From assembly GCA_031549495.1 (NCBI GenBank), contig JAVBPS010000066.1, forward strand, positions 1 through 15,909: DNA of 15,909 nt, given 5' to 3'. Shown here in pieces: positions 7,756-15,120 of the stretch. The notes beneath the pieces were generated by a model. The model was not told the origin of the DNA, did not search any database, and saw only the letters and a list, made by a program, of their open reading frames with translations. The stretch is from JAVBOW01 sp031549495 (lineage in GTDB: Bacteria > Bacteroidota > Bacteroidia > Bacteroidales > Rikenellaceae). A program made the position numbers and the translations under genes. Within the stretch, counting starts at the first letter, position 1. Each line of letters begins with the position of its first letter.

Positions 7756-8004
7756 GCCGCTTTTTGGAAAAAGCGGCACCAAAAACTTTTCTGAAAACTG
7801 CGTTTTCTGATATTTAGTCTGCTTGGTTTTTATAAGAAGTCTGTCAGATAAGGAAGGCCCCCTGTTGAACGCTTGCGAACTTCGCTTGCGCCATACAGGG
7901 GGCCTTCCTTATCTGACAGACTTCTAACAGAGTCCGAATAAACTAAATCATTGGATACGAAGTATCCACAAAAGTTTTTGGGGCGCCTTTTTCCAAAAAG
8001 GCGC
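7756..8004. repeat. 249-bp symmetric inverted repeat made of nested hairpins
   Basis: The element fills the gap between convergent pepP and uxaA and is symmetric about position 7880 with no indel. The inner arms (7835-7865 and 7895-7925) are a perfect 31-bp inverted repeat around a 29-base loop that contains CGCTTGCG twice. Further out, ATTTAGT (7812-7818) pairs with 7942-7948, and CCAAAAACTTTT (7779-7790) with 7970-7981. Each arm also has two local hairpins in mirror positions: 7756-7777 and 7983-8004 (10-bp stem), and 7793-7807 and 7953-7967 (6-bp stem). It probably acts as a bidirectional transcript end, or is a foldback mobile element; neither is proven. Confidence 0.9.
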
Positions 8005-8017
8005 GACTGCAGGCTAT

Positions 8018-9520
8018 TTATAAAGTCACTCCTGTTTTGAAGATGGAGATTTCGCGGAAGTTGGTTTTTTCGTTGTTCGTGGGTTGGCCGCTGGCTACCT
8101 TTATGATGTAGTCGGTGAAATCGTCCGCTACTTTTTCCATGGGTTGGTTTTCCAGGATTTGGCCGGCGTTGAAGTCTATCCAGTGGGGTTTGTTTTGGGC
8201 CAGGGGGGTGTTGGTGGAGATCTTCATGGTGGGGACGTAGGTTCCGAAGGGGGTACCTCTGCCGGTGGTGAAGAGGACGATCTGGCATCCGGCGGATGCC
8301 AGGGCGGTGGCGGCTACCAGGTCGTTGCCGGGGGCGCTGAGAAGGTTCAGGCCGGGGGTTTTGAGGCGTTCGCCGTATTTGAGGACGTCCCGGACGATGG
8401 CTCCTCCGGCTTTTTGGGTGCAGCCTAAGGATTTTTCTTCGAGGGTTGAGATGCCGCCGGCTTTGTTTCCGGGGGAGGGGTTTTCGTAGATGGGCTGTTC
8501 GTTGCGGATGAAATATTGTTTGAAATCGTTGATCAGGTGGACGGTTTTGTCAAAGACGGGACGGTTCAGGGAGCGGGCCATCAGGATGGTTTCGGCTCCG
8601 AACATTTCGGGGACTTCGGTCAATACGGAGGTTCCTCCGCAGGCGGTGAGGCGGTCGGAGAAGAGGCCTAACAAGGGGTTGGCGGTGATGCCGGAGAAGC
8701 CGTCGGAGCCGCCGCATTTCAGGCCTACGCGCAGGGCGGCCAGGGGGACCTGCTCGCGGCGGTCCTGCGACGCTACCGCGTAGATCTCGCGCAGCAGGCG
8801 CATGCCCTCTTCGATCTCGTCGCCCTGGATTTTCTGGGTTTCCATGAATTTGATCCGGGCGGGGTCGATGTCACCTAACATTTCGCGGAAGGCGCCGATC
8901 TGGTTGTTCTCGCAGCCCAGGCCGACAACTAAGACGCCACCGGCATTGGGATGGAGCACCATATCGCGCAGGATGCGGCGGGTATTCTCATGGTCGTCGC
9001 CCAGCTGCGAGCAGCCGTAGTTGTGGGGAAAGGCCATGATGGCCGTCACGCCCTCTACGGGGGGTTGCCCGGCGGCGGGGATGCCGGTCTCGGCGCGCAG
9101 CAGGTCGGCCAGACGGCCTATGGTACCGTTCACGCAGCCCACGGTGGGGATGATCCAGACCTCGTTGCGGATGCCGACCTCACCGCTCCGACGCTTGAAT
9201 CCCCGGAAAGTGTGCGGAGTGCAGCTAACAGGCGCAGGGGCGGGCACGGGCTCATATTTATAGTCGAGCACGCCCTCCAGGTTGGTCTTGATATTCTTCT
9301 CGTTGACCCATGCGCCGGCAGGAACGGACTGCAGGGTATGGCCGATGGGATAGCCGTATTTGATGACATTTTCGCCGGCAGCCAGATCACGCAGGGCGAA
9401 TTTATGGCCGGCGGGGATCTCTTCGGCGATCGTGACCCCGGCGGCGGTTTCGCCTTTTGCAAGGGGTTGAATGGCTACGGCGACGTTGTCGGCGGGATTG
9501 ATTTGCAGGAATCGGGTCAT
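8018..9520 (-). CDS. uxaA: altronate dehydratase
   Basis: UxaA removes water from D-altronate to give 2-keto-3-deoxygluconate, the third step of galacturonate breakdown. The 500-residue product has a small N-terminal SAF-like domain (about 1-90, with GHKFAL at 38-43) and then the large D-galactarate dehydratase/altronate hydrolase domain. Typical segments are NYGCSQLGDDHENTRRIL (167-184), GLGCENNQIG (200-209), LKCGGSDGFSGITANP and FTTGRGTPFG. The related galactarate dehydratase GarD is the main alternative, but adjacency to uxaB and uxaC favours UxaA. It lies downstream of uxaB, separated by a 26-bp inverted repeat. The plus strand here is G-rich (often about 2:1 over C), the reverse of every neighbouring gene. 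Confidence 0.93.
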   Translation of the reverse strand: MTRFLQINPADNVAVAIQPLAKGETAAGVTIAEEIPAGHKFALRDLAAGENVIKYGYPIGHTLQSVPAGAWVNEKNIKTNLEGVLDYKYEPVPAPAPVSCTPHTFRGFKRRSGEVGIRNEVWIIPTVGCVNGTIGRLADLLRAETGIPAAGQPPVEGVTAIMAFPHNYGCSQLGDDHENTRRILRDMVLHPNAGGVLVVGLGCENNQIGAFREMLGDIDPARIKFMETQKIQGDEIEEGMRLLREIYAVASQDRREQVPLAALRVGLKCGGSDGFSGITANPLLGLFSDRLTACGGTSVLTEVPEMFGAETILMARSLNRPVFDKTVHLINDFKQYFIRNEQPIYENPSPGNKAGGISTLEEKSLGCTQKAGGAIVRDVLKYGERLKTPGLNLLSAPGNDLVAATALASAGCQIVLFTTGRGTPFGTYVPTMKISTNTPLAQNKPHWIDFNAGQILENQPMEKVADDFTDYIIKVASGQPTNNEKTNFREISIFKTGVTL

Positions 9521-9531
9521 GGTTTGCTGAT

Positions 9532-9596
9532 TGTAGGGGCACCCCTTGCGGGTGCCCTGTTTTTATTATCGGGCACCCGCAAGGGGTGCCCCTACA
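9532..9596. repeat. perfect 26-bp inverted repeat between uxaB and uxaA
   Basis: Arms 9532-9557 and 9571-9596 are exact reverse complements around a 13-base AT-rich loop. The arm starts TGTAGGGGCACCCC and is GC-rich. The repeat begins directly after the uxaB stop and ends 11 bases before the uxaA ATG, so in the message a very stable hairpin would sit next to the uxaA ribosome-loading region. Confidence 0.95.
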
Positions 9597-11036
9597 TTAT
9601 GCGTCTATCTCTTTTACCGCCTCGCGCATCCCCTTCTGCTGGATCAGCTTCAGGTACTTGCAAAGCATCTCACGCAATCCGGGAATCGCATCCAGGTTCT
9701 CGCCCCAAATGAACTCCGCCCCCAGTACACCCTCGGCCACCTGGCAAGCATCGTCCGTCGCCCAAAGTTTCGCCAGCAGGTCGAGGATCGGCTGGTCATC
9801 CGCCGGACGAATATCGTCCGCCCCGCGCTTGCCGCCCTTATAGTAGGTCGCAATCGCCGCCAACCCGAAGACCAGCCCGCGGGGCAACTCCCCTTTGCGC
9901 TGCAAATAGATCTTCACGGCAGGCAGATCGCGCGACTTGAACTTCGAAAAAGAATTCAACGTAATGCTGGTCACAAAATGCTTCACATAAGGATTCCGGA
10001 AACGATCCATCACATCGTTGGCAAAAGCCTCTAATTCCGCTTTCGGCAGGTCGAGCGAAGAAAGCAACTCCCCGAACATCACCCGGCGCACATACTCGCC
10101 CACCACGGCATCCTCCACACCCTCGCGCACGGTATCCAGCCCGGCCAGATAAGTCACCGGCGCCATCACCGTGTGCGGCCCGTTGAGCAGCGTAACCTTG
10201 CGATCGCGGTAAGGCTTCATGCTCGGCACAAACAGCACGTTCAGCCCCGCCTCGTCGGCCGGAAACTCCTTGTGCACCTGTTCGGGAGCCTCGATCACCC
10301 AGAGGTGGAAGATCTCGCCCTCGACGACCAGCTTGTCGTTGTACCCCAGCTCCTCCGTGATCGAAGCGATCTCCTCCCGCGGGAACCCGGGAACGATGCG
10401 ATCCACAAGCGTGTTGCAATAGATGCAACTCTCTGTCGCCCAGCGCAGGAACTCCGCGCCCAGCCCCCACAGGTCGATGTACTGCTCCACGCAGCGGCGC
10501 AGGTTGTCGCCATTGCGGTCGATCAGCTCACAGGGAATGATGATCAGACCCTTGTCCGCGGCCCCTTCGTATTTCTGAAACCGCTCATAAAGCAACTTGG
10601 TCAACTTCCCCGGAAACGTCAGCGGGGGACAATTCTCAAGCCGATCCTCTGCGCTGAACGCGATCCCAGCCTCGGTGGTATTGGAAATAATGAACCGCAC
10701 ATCGGCGCCCAGAGCCTGTTCCACGTAACGCTCATACTCGTCATAAGGATTGATCGCCGTGGAGATCACATCGATCAACGTGGCGGTACGGGTCGGCTTA
10801 CCGTTCTCGATCCCTTTGAGGATCAGATGGTAAAGGCAATCCTGCTCATTGAGCATCCCGGCCATTCCCTGCGCGATAGGCTGCACGGCGGCCACCCCGG
10901 CGTTGAAATCCAACTCCTTATTCATGCGGTAGATGATCCAGTCGACGAATGCGCGCAGGAAATTCCCCTCCCCGAATTGGATGACGCGCACGGGATAGAG
11001 GGTGTTCTCTGCGGTCTTGCGGTTCAATGCTTTCAT
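9597..11036 (-). CDS. uxaB: tagaturonate reductase (altronate oxidoreductase)
   Basis: UxaB reduces D-tagaturonate to D-altronate with NADH in the cytoplasm. The 479-residue protein is close to the usual length of about 480 and belongs to the mannitol/polyol dehydrogenase family. The nucleotide-binding start RVIQFGEGNFLRAFVDW (17-33) is characteristic of this enzyme, followed by ISNTTEAGIAF (117-127). The catalytic K-x4-N-x2-H motif is present as Lys280, Asn285 and His288 in KVTLLNGPH. It lies between the regulator gene and uxaA on the same strand. Fructuronate reductase is a related alternative, but pairing with uxaA and the absence of uxuA support UxaB. A clear promoter of its own was not found. 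Confidence 0.95.
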   Translation of the reverse strand: MKALNRKTAENTLYPVRVIQFGEGNFLRAFVDWIIYRMNKELDFNAGVAAVQPIAQGMAGMLNEQDCLYHLILKGIENGKPTRTATLIDVISTAINPYDEYERYVEQALGADVRFIISNTTEAGIAFSAEDRLENCPPLTFPGKLTKLLYERFQKYEGAADKGLIIIPCELIDRNGDNLRRCVEQYIDLWGLGAEFLRWATESCIYCNTLVDRIVPGFPREEIASITEELGYNDKLVVEGEIFHLWVIEAPEQVHKEFPADEAGLNVLFVPSMKPYRDRKVTLLNGPHTVMAPVTYLAGLDTVREGVEDAVVGEYVRRVMFGELLSSLDLPKAELEAFANDVMDRFRNPYVKHFVTSITLNSFSKFKSRDLPAVKIYLQRKGELPRGLVFGLAAIATYYKGGKRGADDIRPADDQPILDLLAKLWATDDACQVAEGVLGAEFIWGENLDAIPGLREMLCKYLKLIQQKGMREAVKEIDA

Positions 11037-11099
11037 AGTTTTCAGGTTATTTTAGTTTCACATTTGTAACAAACCGATCGGTAGCCTTCAGCCCTGTTT

Positions 11100-11168
11100 T
11101 GTCATTCTGAACGAAGTGAAGAATCTCAGAATGGCTGTCCGAGATTCTTCACTTCGTTCAGAATGACA
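11100..11168. repeat. perfect 28-bp inverted repeat between regulator and uxaB
   Basis: Arms 11100-11127 and 11141-11168 are exact reverse complements around a 13-base loop (AGAATGGCTGTCC). The outer sequence TGTCATTCTGAACGAAG is a style of intergenic repeat I recall from diverse bacterial genomes. No uridine tract follows on either strand, so it is not a classic terminator. A half copy lies at 131-181 and a core-related copy at 13829-13921. Confidence 0.95.
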
Positions 11169-11189
11169 AGGCAAAAAGTCATAATCCGC

Positions 11190-12248
11190 TTATTTAAAGT
11201 AATAATCTACATTATACCGTGTCAGAATATCGATCGAGGAATAATTGTCCCGCACTGCCGGCGCCTTATGGAAAGCCAGGTACTCGACCAGCGCGCGGAT
11301 CCCGTTGAACACCTGCATCTCCGTGATATTCGCGATCAGGTAAGTGCAAACCCCTTTACGCAGGGCCGCGATATTACGCTCAAGCATATCATACCCGATC
11401 AGCCTGTACCCTTCCAGCCCCCGCCGCTCCAAATATTCCGCGATCAGGTGCACGCGCGAGTTGAACGTAATGAGCGAGCGCACCTCGGGGTGAAGCGCGA
11501 AAAACGCATCCATCACCTTATTATTATACTTCGTGTCATGCGGCCGGATAAACTGCTCATAGACCGGCGTATCGGGATGGTGCTCCGACAGGTAGGCCTG
11601 GAATCCCCGCGCCCGCCGCGAAGTGGGATTGTCGCGCCGGTCGGGATGCTCGATGCTGAACACCCCCACCCCGCGCCCCTGGTCGCCGTCAAAGAGCAGC
11701 GCCGCCCCCTGATACCCGCTGTGGTACATCGGCATGCCGAAATAAGCGAGGTAGGGCGACTCCTCCAGACGCGAGTCGATCAGCACGAAAGGGATATCCG
11801 CCTGCGCGAGGCGGCCCGTGAACTCGATGGCCGTTTCGGGAAACATCGGGGCGAGCACCACCGCGTCGGGCTCCATCTCAAGCACTTTGGCAGCCGCCCG
11901 GCGGAACGACGCACTGTCGTACTGCTCGTACAGAAGCACCTCGACCGAGAGGTTATAATGATTCTCGTCGCTGCGCGCCCGCTCGATCCCGCGCTGCACC
12001 AGCTCCCAGAACTCGCCGGGGCGGTATTCGGGGATCAGGCAGGCGATCCGGTAGGTACGCCGCGAGGCGAGTTTCGATGCGTAAATATTTGGTTTATATC
12101 CGATCTGCTCGATCACCTCCAGCACCCGCCGCCTGCTTTCCTCGGAGACTTCCCCGCGGTTGTGCACCACCCGGTCGACCGTTCCTTTGGAGATTCCGGC
12201 CAGGCGCGCGACGTCTTTGATCGTCCATTTTTTGTTCTGCTGATCCAT
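11190..12248 (-). CDS. LacI-family transcriptional regulator of the galacturonate genes
   Basis: The 352-residue protein has an N-terminal helix-turn-helix (TIKDVARLAGISKGTVDRVV, 9-28), the following NRGEVSEESRRRVLE helix and the hinge segment NIYASKLASRR (54-64). The remainder (about 65-352) looks like a periplasmic-binding-protein effector domain (IACLIPEY, AVVLAPMFPE, FVLIDSRL, LITFNSRVH). The usual LacI TVSRVLN is TVDRVVH here. Its place between the two arms of a divergent hexuronate regulon, beside a palindromic site, suggests it senses a pathway intermediate and represses both arms and itself; this is inference. It resembles the role of UxaR/UxuR-type regulators, but I do not assign a gene name. 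Confidence 0.9.
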   Translation of the reverse strand: MDQQNKKWTIKDVARLAGISKGTVDRVVHNRGEVSEESRRRVLEVIEQIGYKPNIYASKLASRRTYRIACLIPEYRPGEFWELVQRGIERARSDENHYNLSVEVLLYEQYDSASFRRAAAKVLEMEPDAVVLAPMFPETAIEFTGRLAQADIPFVLIDSRLEESPYLAYFGMPMYHSGYQGAALLFDGDQGRGVGVFSIEHPDRRDNPTSRRARGFQAYLSEHHPDTPVYEQFIRPHDTKYNNKVMDAFFALHPEVRSLITFNSRVHLIAEYLERRGLEGYRLIGYDMLERNIAALRKGVCTYLIANITEMQVFNGIRALVEYLAFHKAPAVRDNYSSIDILTRYNVDYYFK

Positions 12249-12315
12249 ACCTCAAAAATAGTGGCGGCCGACGTGTCCGCCTGTGAATTTTTGTCACAAT
12301 CCTTGTAAATACAGA

Positions 12316-12323
12316 CAAAGGTA
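12316..12323 (-). promoter_or_regulatory. -7 box of the LacI-family regulator gene
   Basis: The minus strand reads TACCTTTG, a perfect TAnnTTTG, 68 bases upstream of the regulator ATG. No TTTG lies at the -33 distance; the 16-bp palindrome occupies that region. Confidence 0.5.
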
Positions 12324-12332
12324 TCAAATTTG

Positions 12333-12348
12333 TCGTGCACGTGCACGA
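12333..12348. promoter_or_regulatory. 16-bp palindromic candidate operator
   Basis: TCGTGCACGTGCACGA is a perfect palindrome with a central CG, the typical geometry of LacI-family operators. It lies between the opposed -7 boxes at 12316-12323 (minus) and 12367-12374 (plus), over or near the -33 region of both. Binding there could block transcription of both arms. The regulator encoded next door is the likely ligand. Confidence 0.7.
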
Positions 12349-12366
12349 AGTTCCGGAAAATATTTT

Positions 12367-12374
12367 TACTTTTG
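12367..12374 (+). promoter_or_regulatory. -7 box of uxaC-kdgK-eda
   Basis: TACTTTTG is a perfect TAnnTTTG, 39 bases before the uxaC ATG. No TTTG is found at -33, where the operator edge lies. The later genes kdgK and eda show no -7 box of their own in their leaders, which supports one transcript from here. Confidence 0.55.
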
Positions 12375-12413
12375 AGGCTACGCAAAGAATAATACATATA
12401 AATCATACAGGTT

Positions 12414-13817
12414 ATGGGAAATTTCACAGGTAAGGATTTCATGCTCACCACCCATGCGGCCCGGGAGCTCTATCACGACTATGCCGAAGGGCTGCCGATC
12501 ATCGACTACCATTGCCACCTGATCCCCGGCATGATCGCCGATAACTACCAATTTCGCAACCTGACGGAGATCTGGCTTGGCGGCGACCACTACAAGTGGC
12601 GCGCGATGCGCGGCAACGGCGTGCCCGAGGAGTTCATCACGGGCGATCGTCCCGACTGGGAAAAGTTCGAAAAATGGGCCGCCACGGTGCCCTACACGAT
12701 GCGTAACCCGCTTTACCACTGGACGCACCTGGAGCTTTCGCGCATCTTCGGCATCGACACGCTGCTCAGCCCCTCGACGGCCGAAGAGATCTACGAAAAG
12801 TGCTCGGACATGCTTCAACAGGAAGACTTCCGTGCCCGTTCCCTGATGACGCGCAGCCGTGTGGAAGTGGTCTGTACGACGGACGACCCGGCCGACTCGC
12901 TGGAATACCACAAGCAGGTCAAAGAGAGCGGTTTTACCGTGAAGGTACTCCCTACCTGGCGCCCGGACAAGGCGATGGCCGTCGAGAACCCCGAGGCCTA
13001 CCGCGCCTATATCGCCTCGCTTGAGAAAGCCGCCGGGATGTCGATCACCAGTTACGAAGACCTGATGGTGGCCCTCAAACGCCGCCACGATTTCTTCGAC
13101 CAGATGGGCTGCCGCCTTTCGGACCACGGTCTGGAGACCTTCTACGCCGAGGATTACACCGAAAAAGACCTGTTGCAGATCTTCCTGAAGGTGATGTCTG
13201 GCAAAACGCCGACCCTGGAAGAGACGCTGAAATTCAAGAGCGGCATGCTCTACGACCTGGCGATCCTCGACTGGGAAAAAGGCTGGACGCAGCAGTTCCA
13301 CATCGGCGCGATCCGCAACAACAACACGCGCATGCTGCGTATCCTGGGCCCCGACACCGGCTACGACGCCATCCACGACGTGCAGTGCGCCGCCGCGGGC
13401 CACAAATTCTTCAACCGCCTCGCGCTGGCCGACAAACTGGCCAAGACGATCCTCTACAACCTCAATCCCAAGGACAACGAGGTGCTCGCCACGATGGCCT
13501 ACACGTTCAACGACGGCACGACCCCGGGCAAGATGCAGTTGGGCTCAGGCTGGTGGTTCCTCGATCAGGAGGACGGGATGCGCAAGCAGATCAACGCCCT
13601 CTCGACGCTCGGTTTGCTGAGCCGCTTCGTGGGGATGCTCACCGACTCGCGCTCGTTCCTTTCGTACCCGCGCCACGAATATTTCCGCCGCATCCTGTGC
13701 GATCTGATCGGCCGCGACATCGAGGACGGCAAGCTGCCCAAGAGCGAAATGGAGTTCATCGGGAAGATGGTGTCCGACATATCGTACTATAACGCAAAAA
13801 ATTACTTCGGGTTCTAA
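12414..13817 (+). CDS. uxaC: uronate isomerase (glucuronate/galacturonate isomerase)
   Basis: UxaC converts D-galacturonate to D-tagaturonate, and usually also D-glucuronate to D-fructuronate. The 467-residue protein matches the family's roughly 470 residues. It shows the amidohydrolase-type metal motif DYHCHL (31-36; His33 and His35), TTDDPADSL (155-163), TWRPD (181-185), FHIGAIRNNN, and the C-terminal GSGWWFLDQEDGM and SRFVGMLTDSRSF segments. The first ATG is chosen because relatives have a similar short lead (GNFTGKDFMLTT) before the HAARELYHDYA helix. It opens the plus-strand arm of the regulon, behind the -7 box at 12367-12374 and the palindromic operator. Confidence 0.96.
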   Translation: MGNFTGKDFMLTTHAARELYHDYAEGLPIIDYHCHLIPGMIADNYQFRNLTEIWLGGDHYKWRAMRGNGVPEEFITGDRPDWEKFEKWAATVPYTMRNPLYHWTHLELSRIFGIDTLLSPSTAEEIYEKCSDMLQQEDFRARSLMTRSRVEVVCTTDDPADSLEYHKQVKESGFTVKVLPTWRPDKAMAVENPEAYRAYIASLEKAAGMSITSYEDLMVALKRRHDFFDQMGCRLSDHGLETFYAEDYTEKDLLQIFLKVMSGKTPTLEETLKFKSGMLYDLAILDWEKGWTQQFHIGAIRNNNTRMLRILGPDTGYDAIHDVQCAAAGHKFFNRLALADKLAKTILYNLNPKDNEVLATMAYTFNDGTTPGKMQLGSGWWFLDQEDGMRKQINALSTLGLLSRFVGMLTDSRSFLSYPRHEYFRRILCDLIGRDIEDGKLPKSEMEFIGKMVSDISYYNAKNYFGF

Positions 13818-13828
13818 CAATCCGTGCC

Positions 13829-13921
13829 TTCCGGTCGTCATTCCGAGCGTTAGTCGAGGAATCTCAGACAGGCTGTTTGAGATGTCTCGACTAACGCTCG
13901 ACCTGACGGAAACGACCGGAA
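13829..13921. repeat. nested inverted repeat between uxaC and kdgK
   Basis: Three nested perfect pairings are visible: TTCCGGTCGT (13829-13838) with 13912-13921, CGAGCGTTAGTCGAG (13844-13858) with 13886-13900, and ATCTCA (13861-13866) with TGAGAT (13878-13883). The central core ATCTCAGACAGGCTGT resembles the core of the repeat at 11100-11168, while the arms differ. The right arm is repeated at 49-80. It lies inside the probable uxaC-kdgK-eda transcript. Confidence 0.9.
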
Positions 13922-13953
13922 AAACCAAGAAAAATCTTAAACCAAAAATAATT

Positions 13954-14994
13954 ATGACAAAAGTAGTAACCTTCGGGGAGATCATGCTGCGCCTGGCCAC
14001 GCCGGGCTACCTGCGTTTCGCGCAGGCCAAAGAATTCACCGCCACCTTCGGCGGAGGCGAGGCCAACGTGGCCGTGTCGCTGGCCAATTACGGCCTGGAC
14101 GCCGAATTCGTCACCCGCCTGCCGGGGAACGACATCGCGGACTCATGCGTCAAAGAGCTGCATAAATACGGCGTGGGCACGAAACACGTCCTCTACGGCG
14201 GCGAGCGCCTGGGCATCTATTTTCTCGAAACGGGCGCCGTGGCCCGCGCCAGCAAGGTCGTCTACGACCGCGCGCACTCCTCGATCGCCGACATCCAGCC
14301 CGGCATGATCGACTGGGACGAAGTGCTCAAAGACGCCAAATGGTTCCACTGGACCGGCATCACCCCCGCCCTGAGCCAGGGTGCGGCCGACGCCTGCCTG
14401 GAGGCGATCAAGGCGGCCAACCGCCTGGGCGTGACCGTATCGACCGACCTGAACTACCGCAAGAACCTCTGGAAATACGGCAAGACCGCCGACCAGGTGA
14501 TGCCCGCGCTGGTCGAAGGCTGCGACGTGATCCTGGGCAACGAGGAGGACGCAGAGAAAGTCTTCGGCATCAAACCCGAAGGATTCGACGTGACCGCCAC
14601 CGGAGGCCATGTGGACGCCGCCGAATTCGAAAGCGTCTGCAAGCAGATGGTCAAGCGCTTCCCGCGCGCCAAAAAGGTGATCATCACCCTGCGCGGCTCG
14701 ATCAACGCCAACCACAACACCTGGGCCGGCGTCCTGTGGGACGGTGCGAAACTCTACCAGTCCCCTTCGTACGACATCACCCACATCGTGGATCGCGTAG
14801 GCGGCGGCGACTCGTTCATGGGCGGGCTGATCTACGGCCTGATCTCCTACGCGGGCGACGACCAGAAGGCGCTCAACTTCGCCGTGGCCGCCTCGTGCCT
14901 CAAGCACACGATCTACGGCGACTTCAACCTGGTAACGGTCGCCGAAGTAGAAAACCTAATGAAAGGCGACGGCTCCGGACGGGTATCACGTTAA
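13954..14994 (+). CDS. kdgK: 2-dehydro-3-deoxygluconokinase
   Basis: KdgK phosphorylates 2-keto-3-deoxygluconate to KDPG with ATP. The 346-residue product is a PfkB-family kinase. It begins MTKVVTFGEIMLRL and has GGGEANVAVSLANYG (33-47), TDLNYRKNLW (164-173), ILGNEEDAEKVFG (193-205) and the C-terminal signature DRVGGGDSFMGG (280-291) with catalytic base Asp286. An in-frame ATG 24 codons upstream (13882) lies inside the inverted repeat and adds residues unlike the family, so it was rejected. The A-rich leader before the chosen ATG is typical of the phylum. No -7 box is seen in the gap, which suggests transcription with uxaC. Confidence 0.95.
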   Translation: MTKVVTFGEIMLRLATPGYLRFAQAKEFTATFGGGEANVAVSLANYGLDAEFVTRLPGNDIADSCVKELHKYGVGTKHVLYGGERLGIYFLETGAVARASKVVYDRAHSSIADIQPGMIDWDEVLKDAKWFHWTGITPALSQGAADACLEAIKAANRLGVTVSTDLNYRKNLWKYGKTADQVMPALVEGCDVILGNEEDAEKVFGIKPEGFDVTATGGHVDAAEFESVCKQMVKRFPRAKKVIITLRGSINANHNTWAGVLWDGAKLYQSPSYDITHIVDRVGGGDSFMGGLIYGLISYAGDDQKALNFAVAASCLKHTIYGDFNLVTVAEVENLMKGDGSGRVSR

Positions 14995-14997
14995 TCT

Positions 14998-15120
14998 CGG
15001 CTGCGCGCATAGCACGCCATATTTTGCACATCCCCATCCTTTTTAATCCTCACGTACTTCAGTACGCTCCGGTATAAAAAGTCTGACGATGCACAAAATC
15101 TGACGCACTCTGCGCACAGC
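14998..15120. repeat. imperfect long inverted repeat between kdgK and eda
   Basis: Arms of about 60 bases meet at CGTACT-tc-AGTACG (15053-15066). Matching blocks are GCTGCGCGCA (15000-15009) with 15111-15120 (9 of 10), ATTTTGCACATC (15021-15032) with GATGCACAAAAT (15088-15099; 10 of 12), and CTTTTTA (15039-15045) with 15075-15081. A single one-base offset accounts for the register. It follows the kdgK stop by a few bases and leaves about 37 bases before eda. Confidence 0.85.

Noticed and set aside
6934..7794. 286-codon Arg/Pro/His-rich frame within pepP
   Set aside because: It is a frame-shifted reading of pepP with extreme composition and no recognisable motif.
7756..8004. CRISPR array or classic intrinsic terminator in the pepP/uxaA gap
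   Set aside because: The repeats are inverted, not regularly spaced direct repeats, and the hairpins are not followed by uridine tracts in the expected places.
11073..11082. ACCGATCGGT palindrome upstream of uxaB as a second LacI operator
   Set aside because: It is only 10 bp and its sequence differs from the 16-bp palindrome at 12333-12348, so the same regulator is unlikely to bind both; it could be chance.
13882..13953. 24-codon upstream extension of kdgK
   Set aside because: It starts inside the inverted repeat and encodes residues unlike PfkB kinases; the ATG at 13954 gives the normal start.
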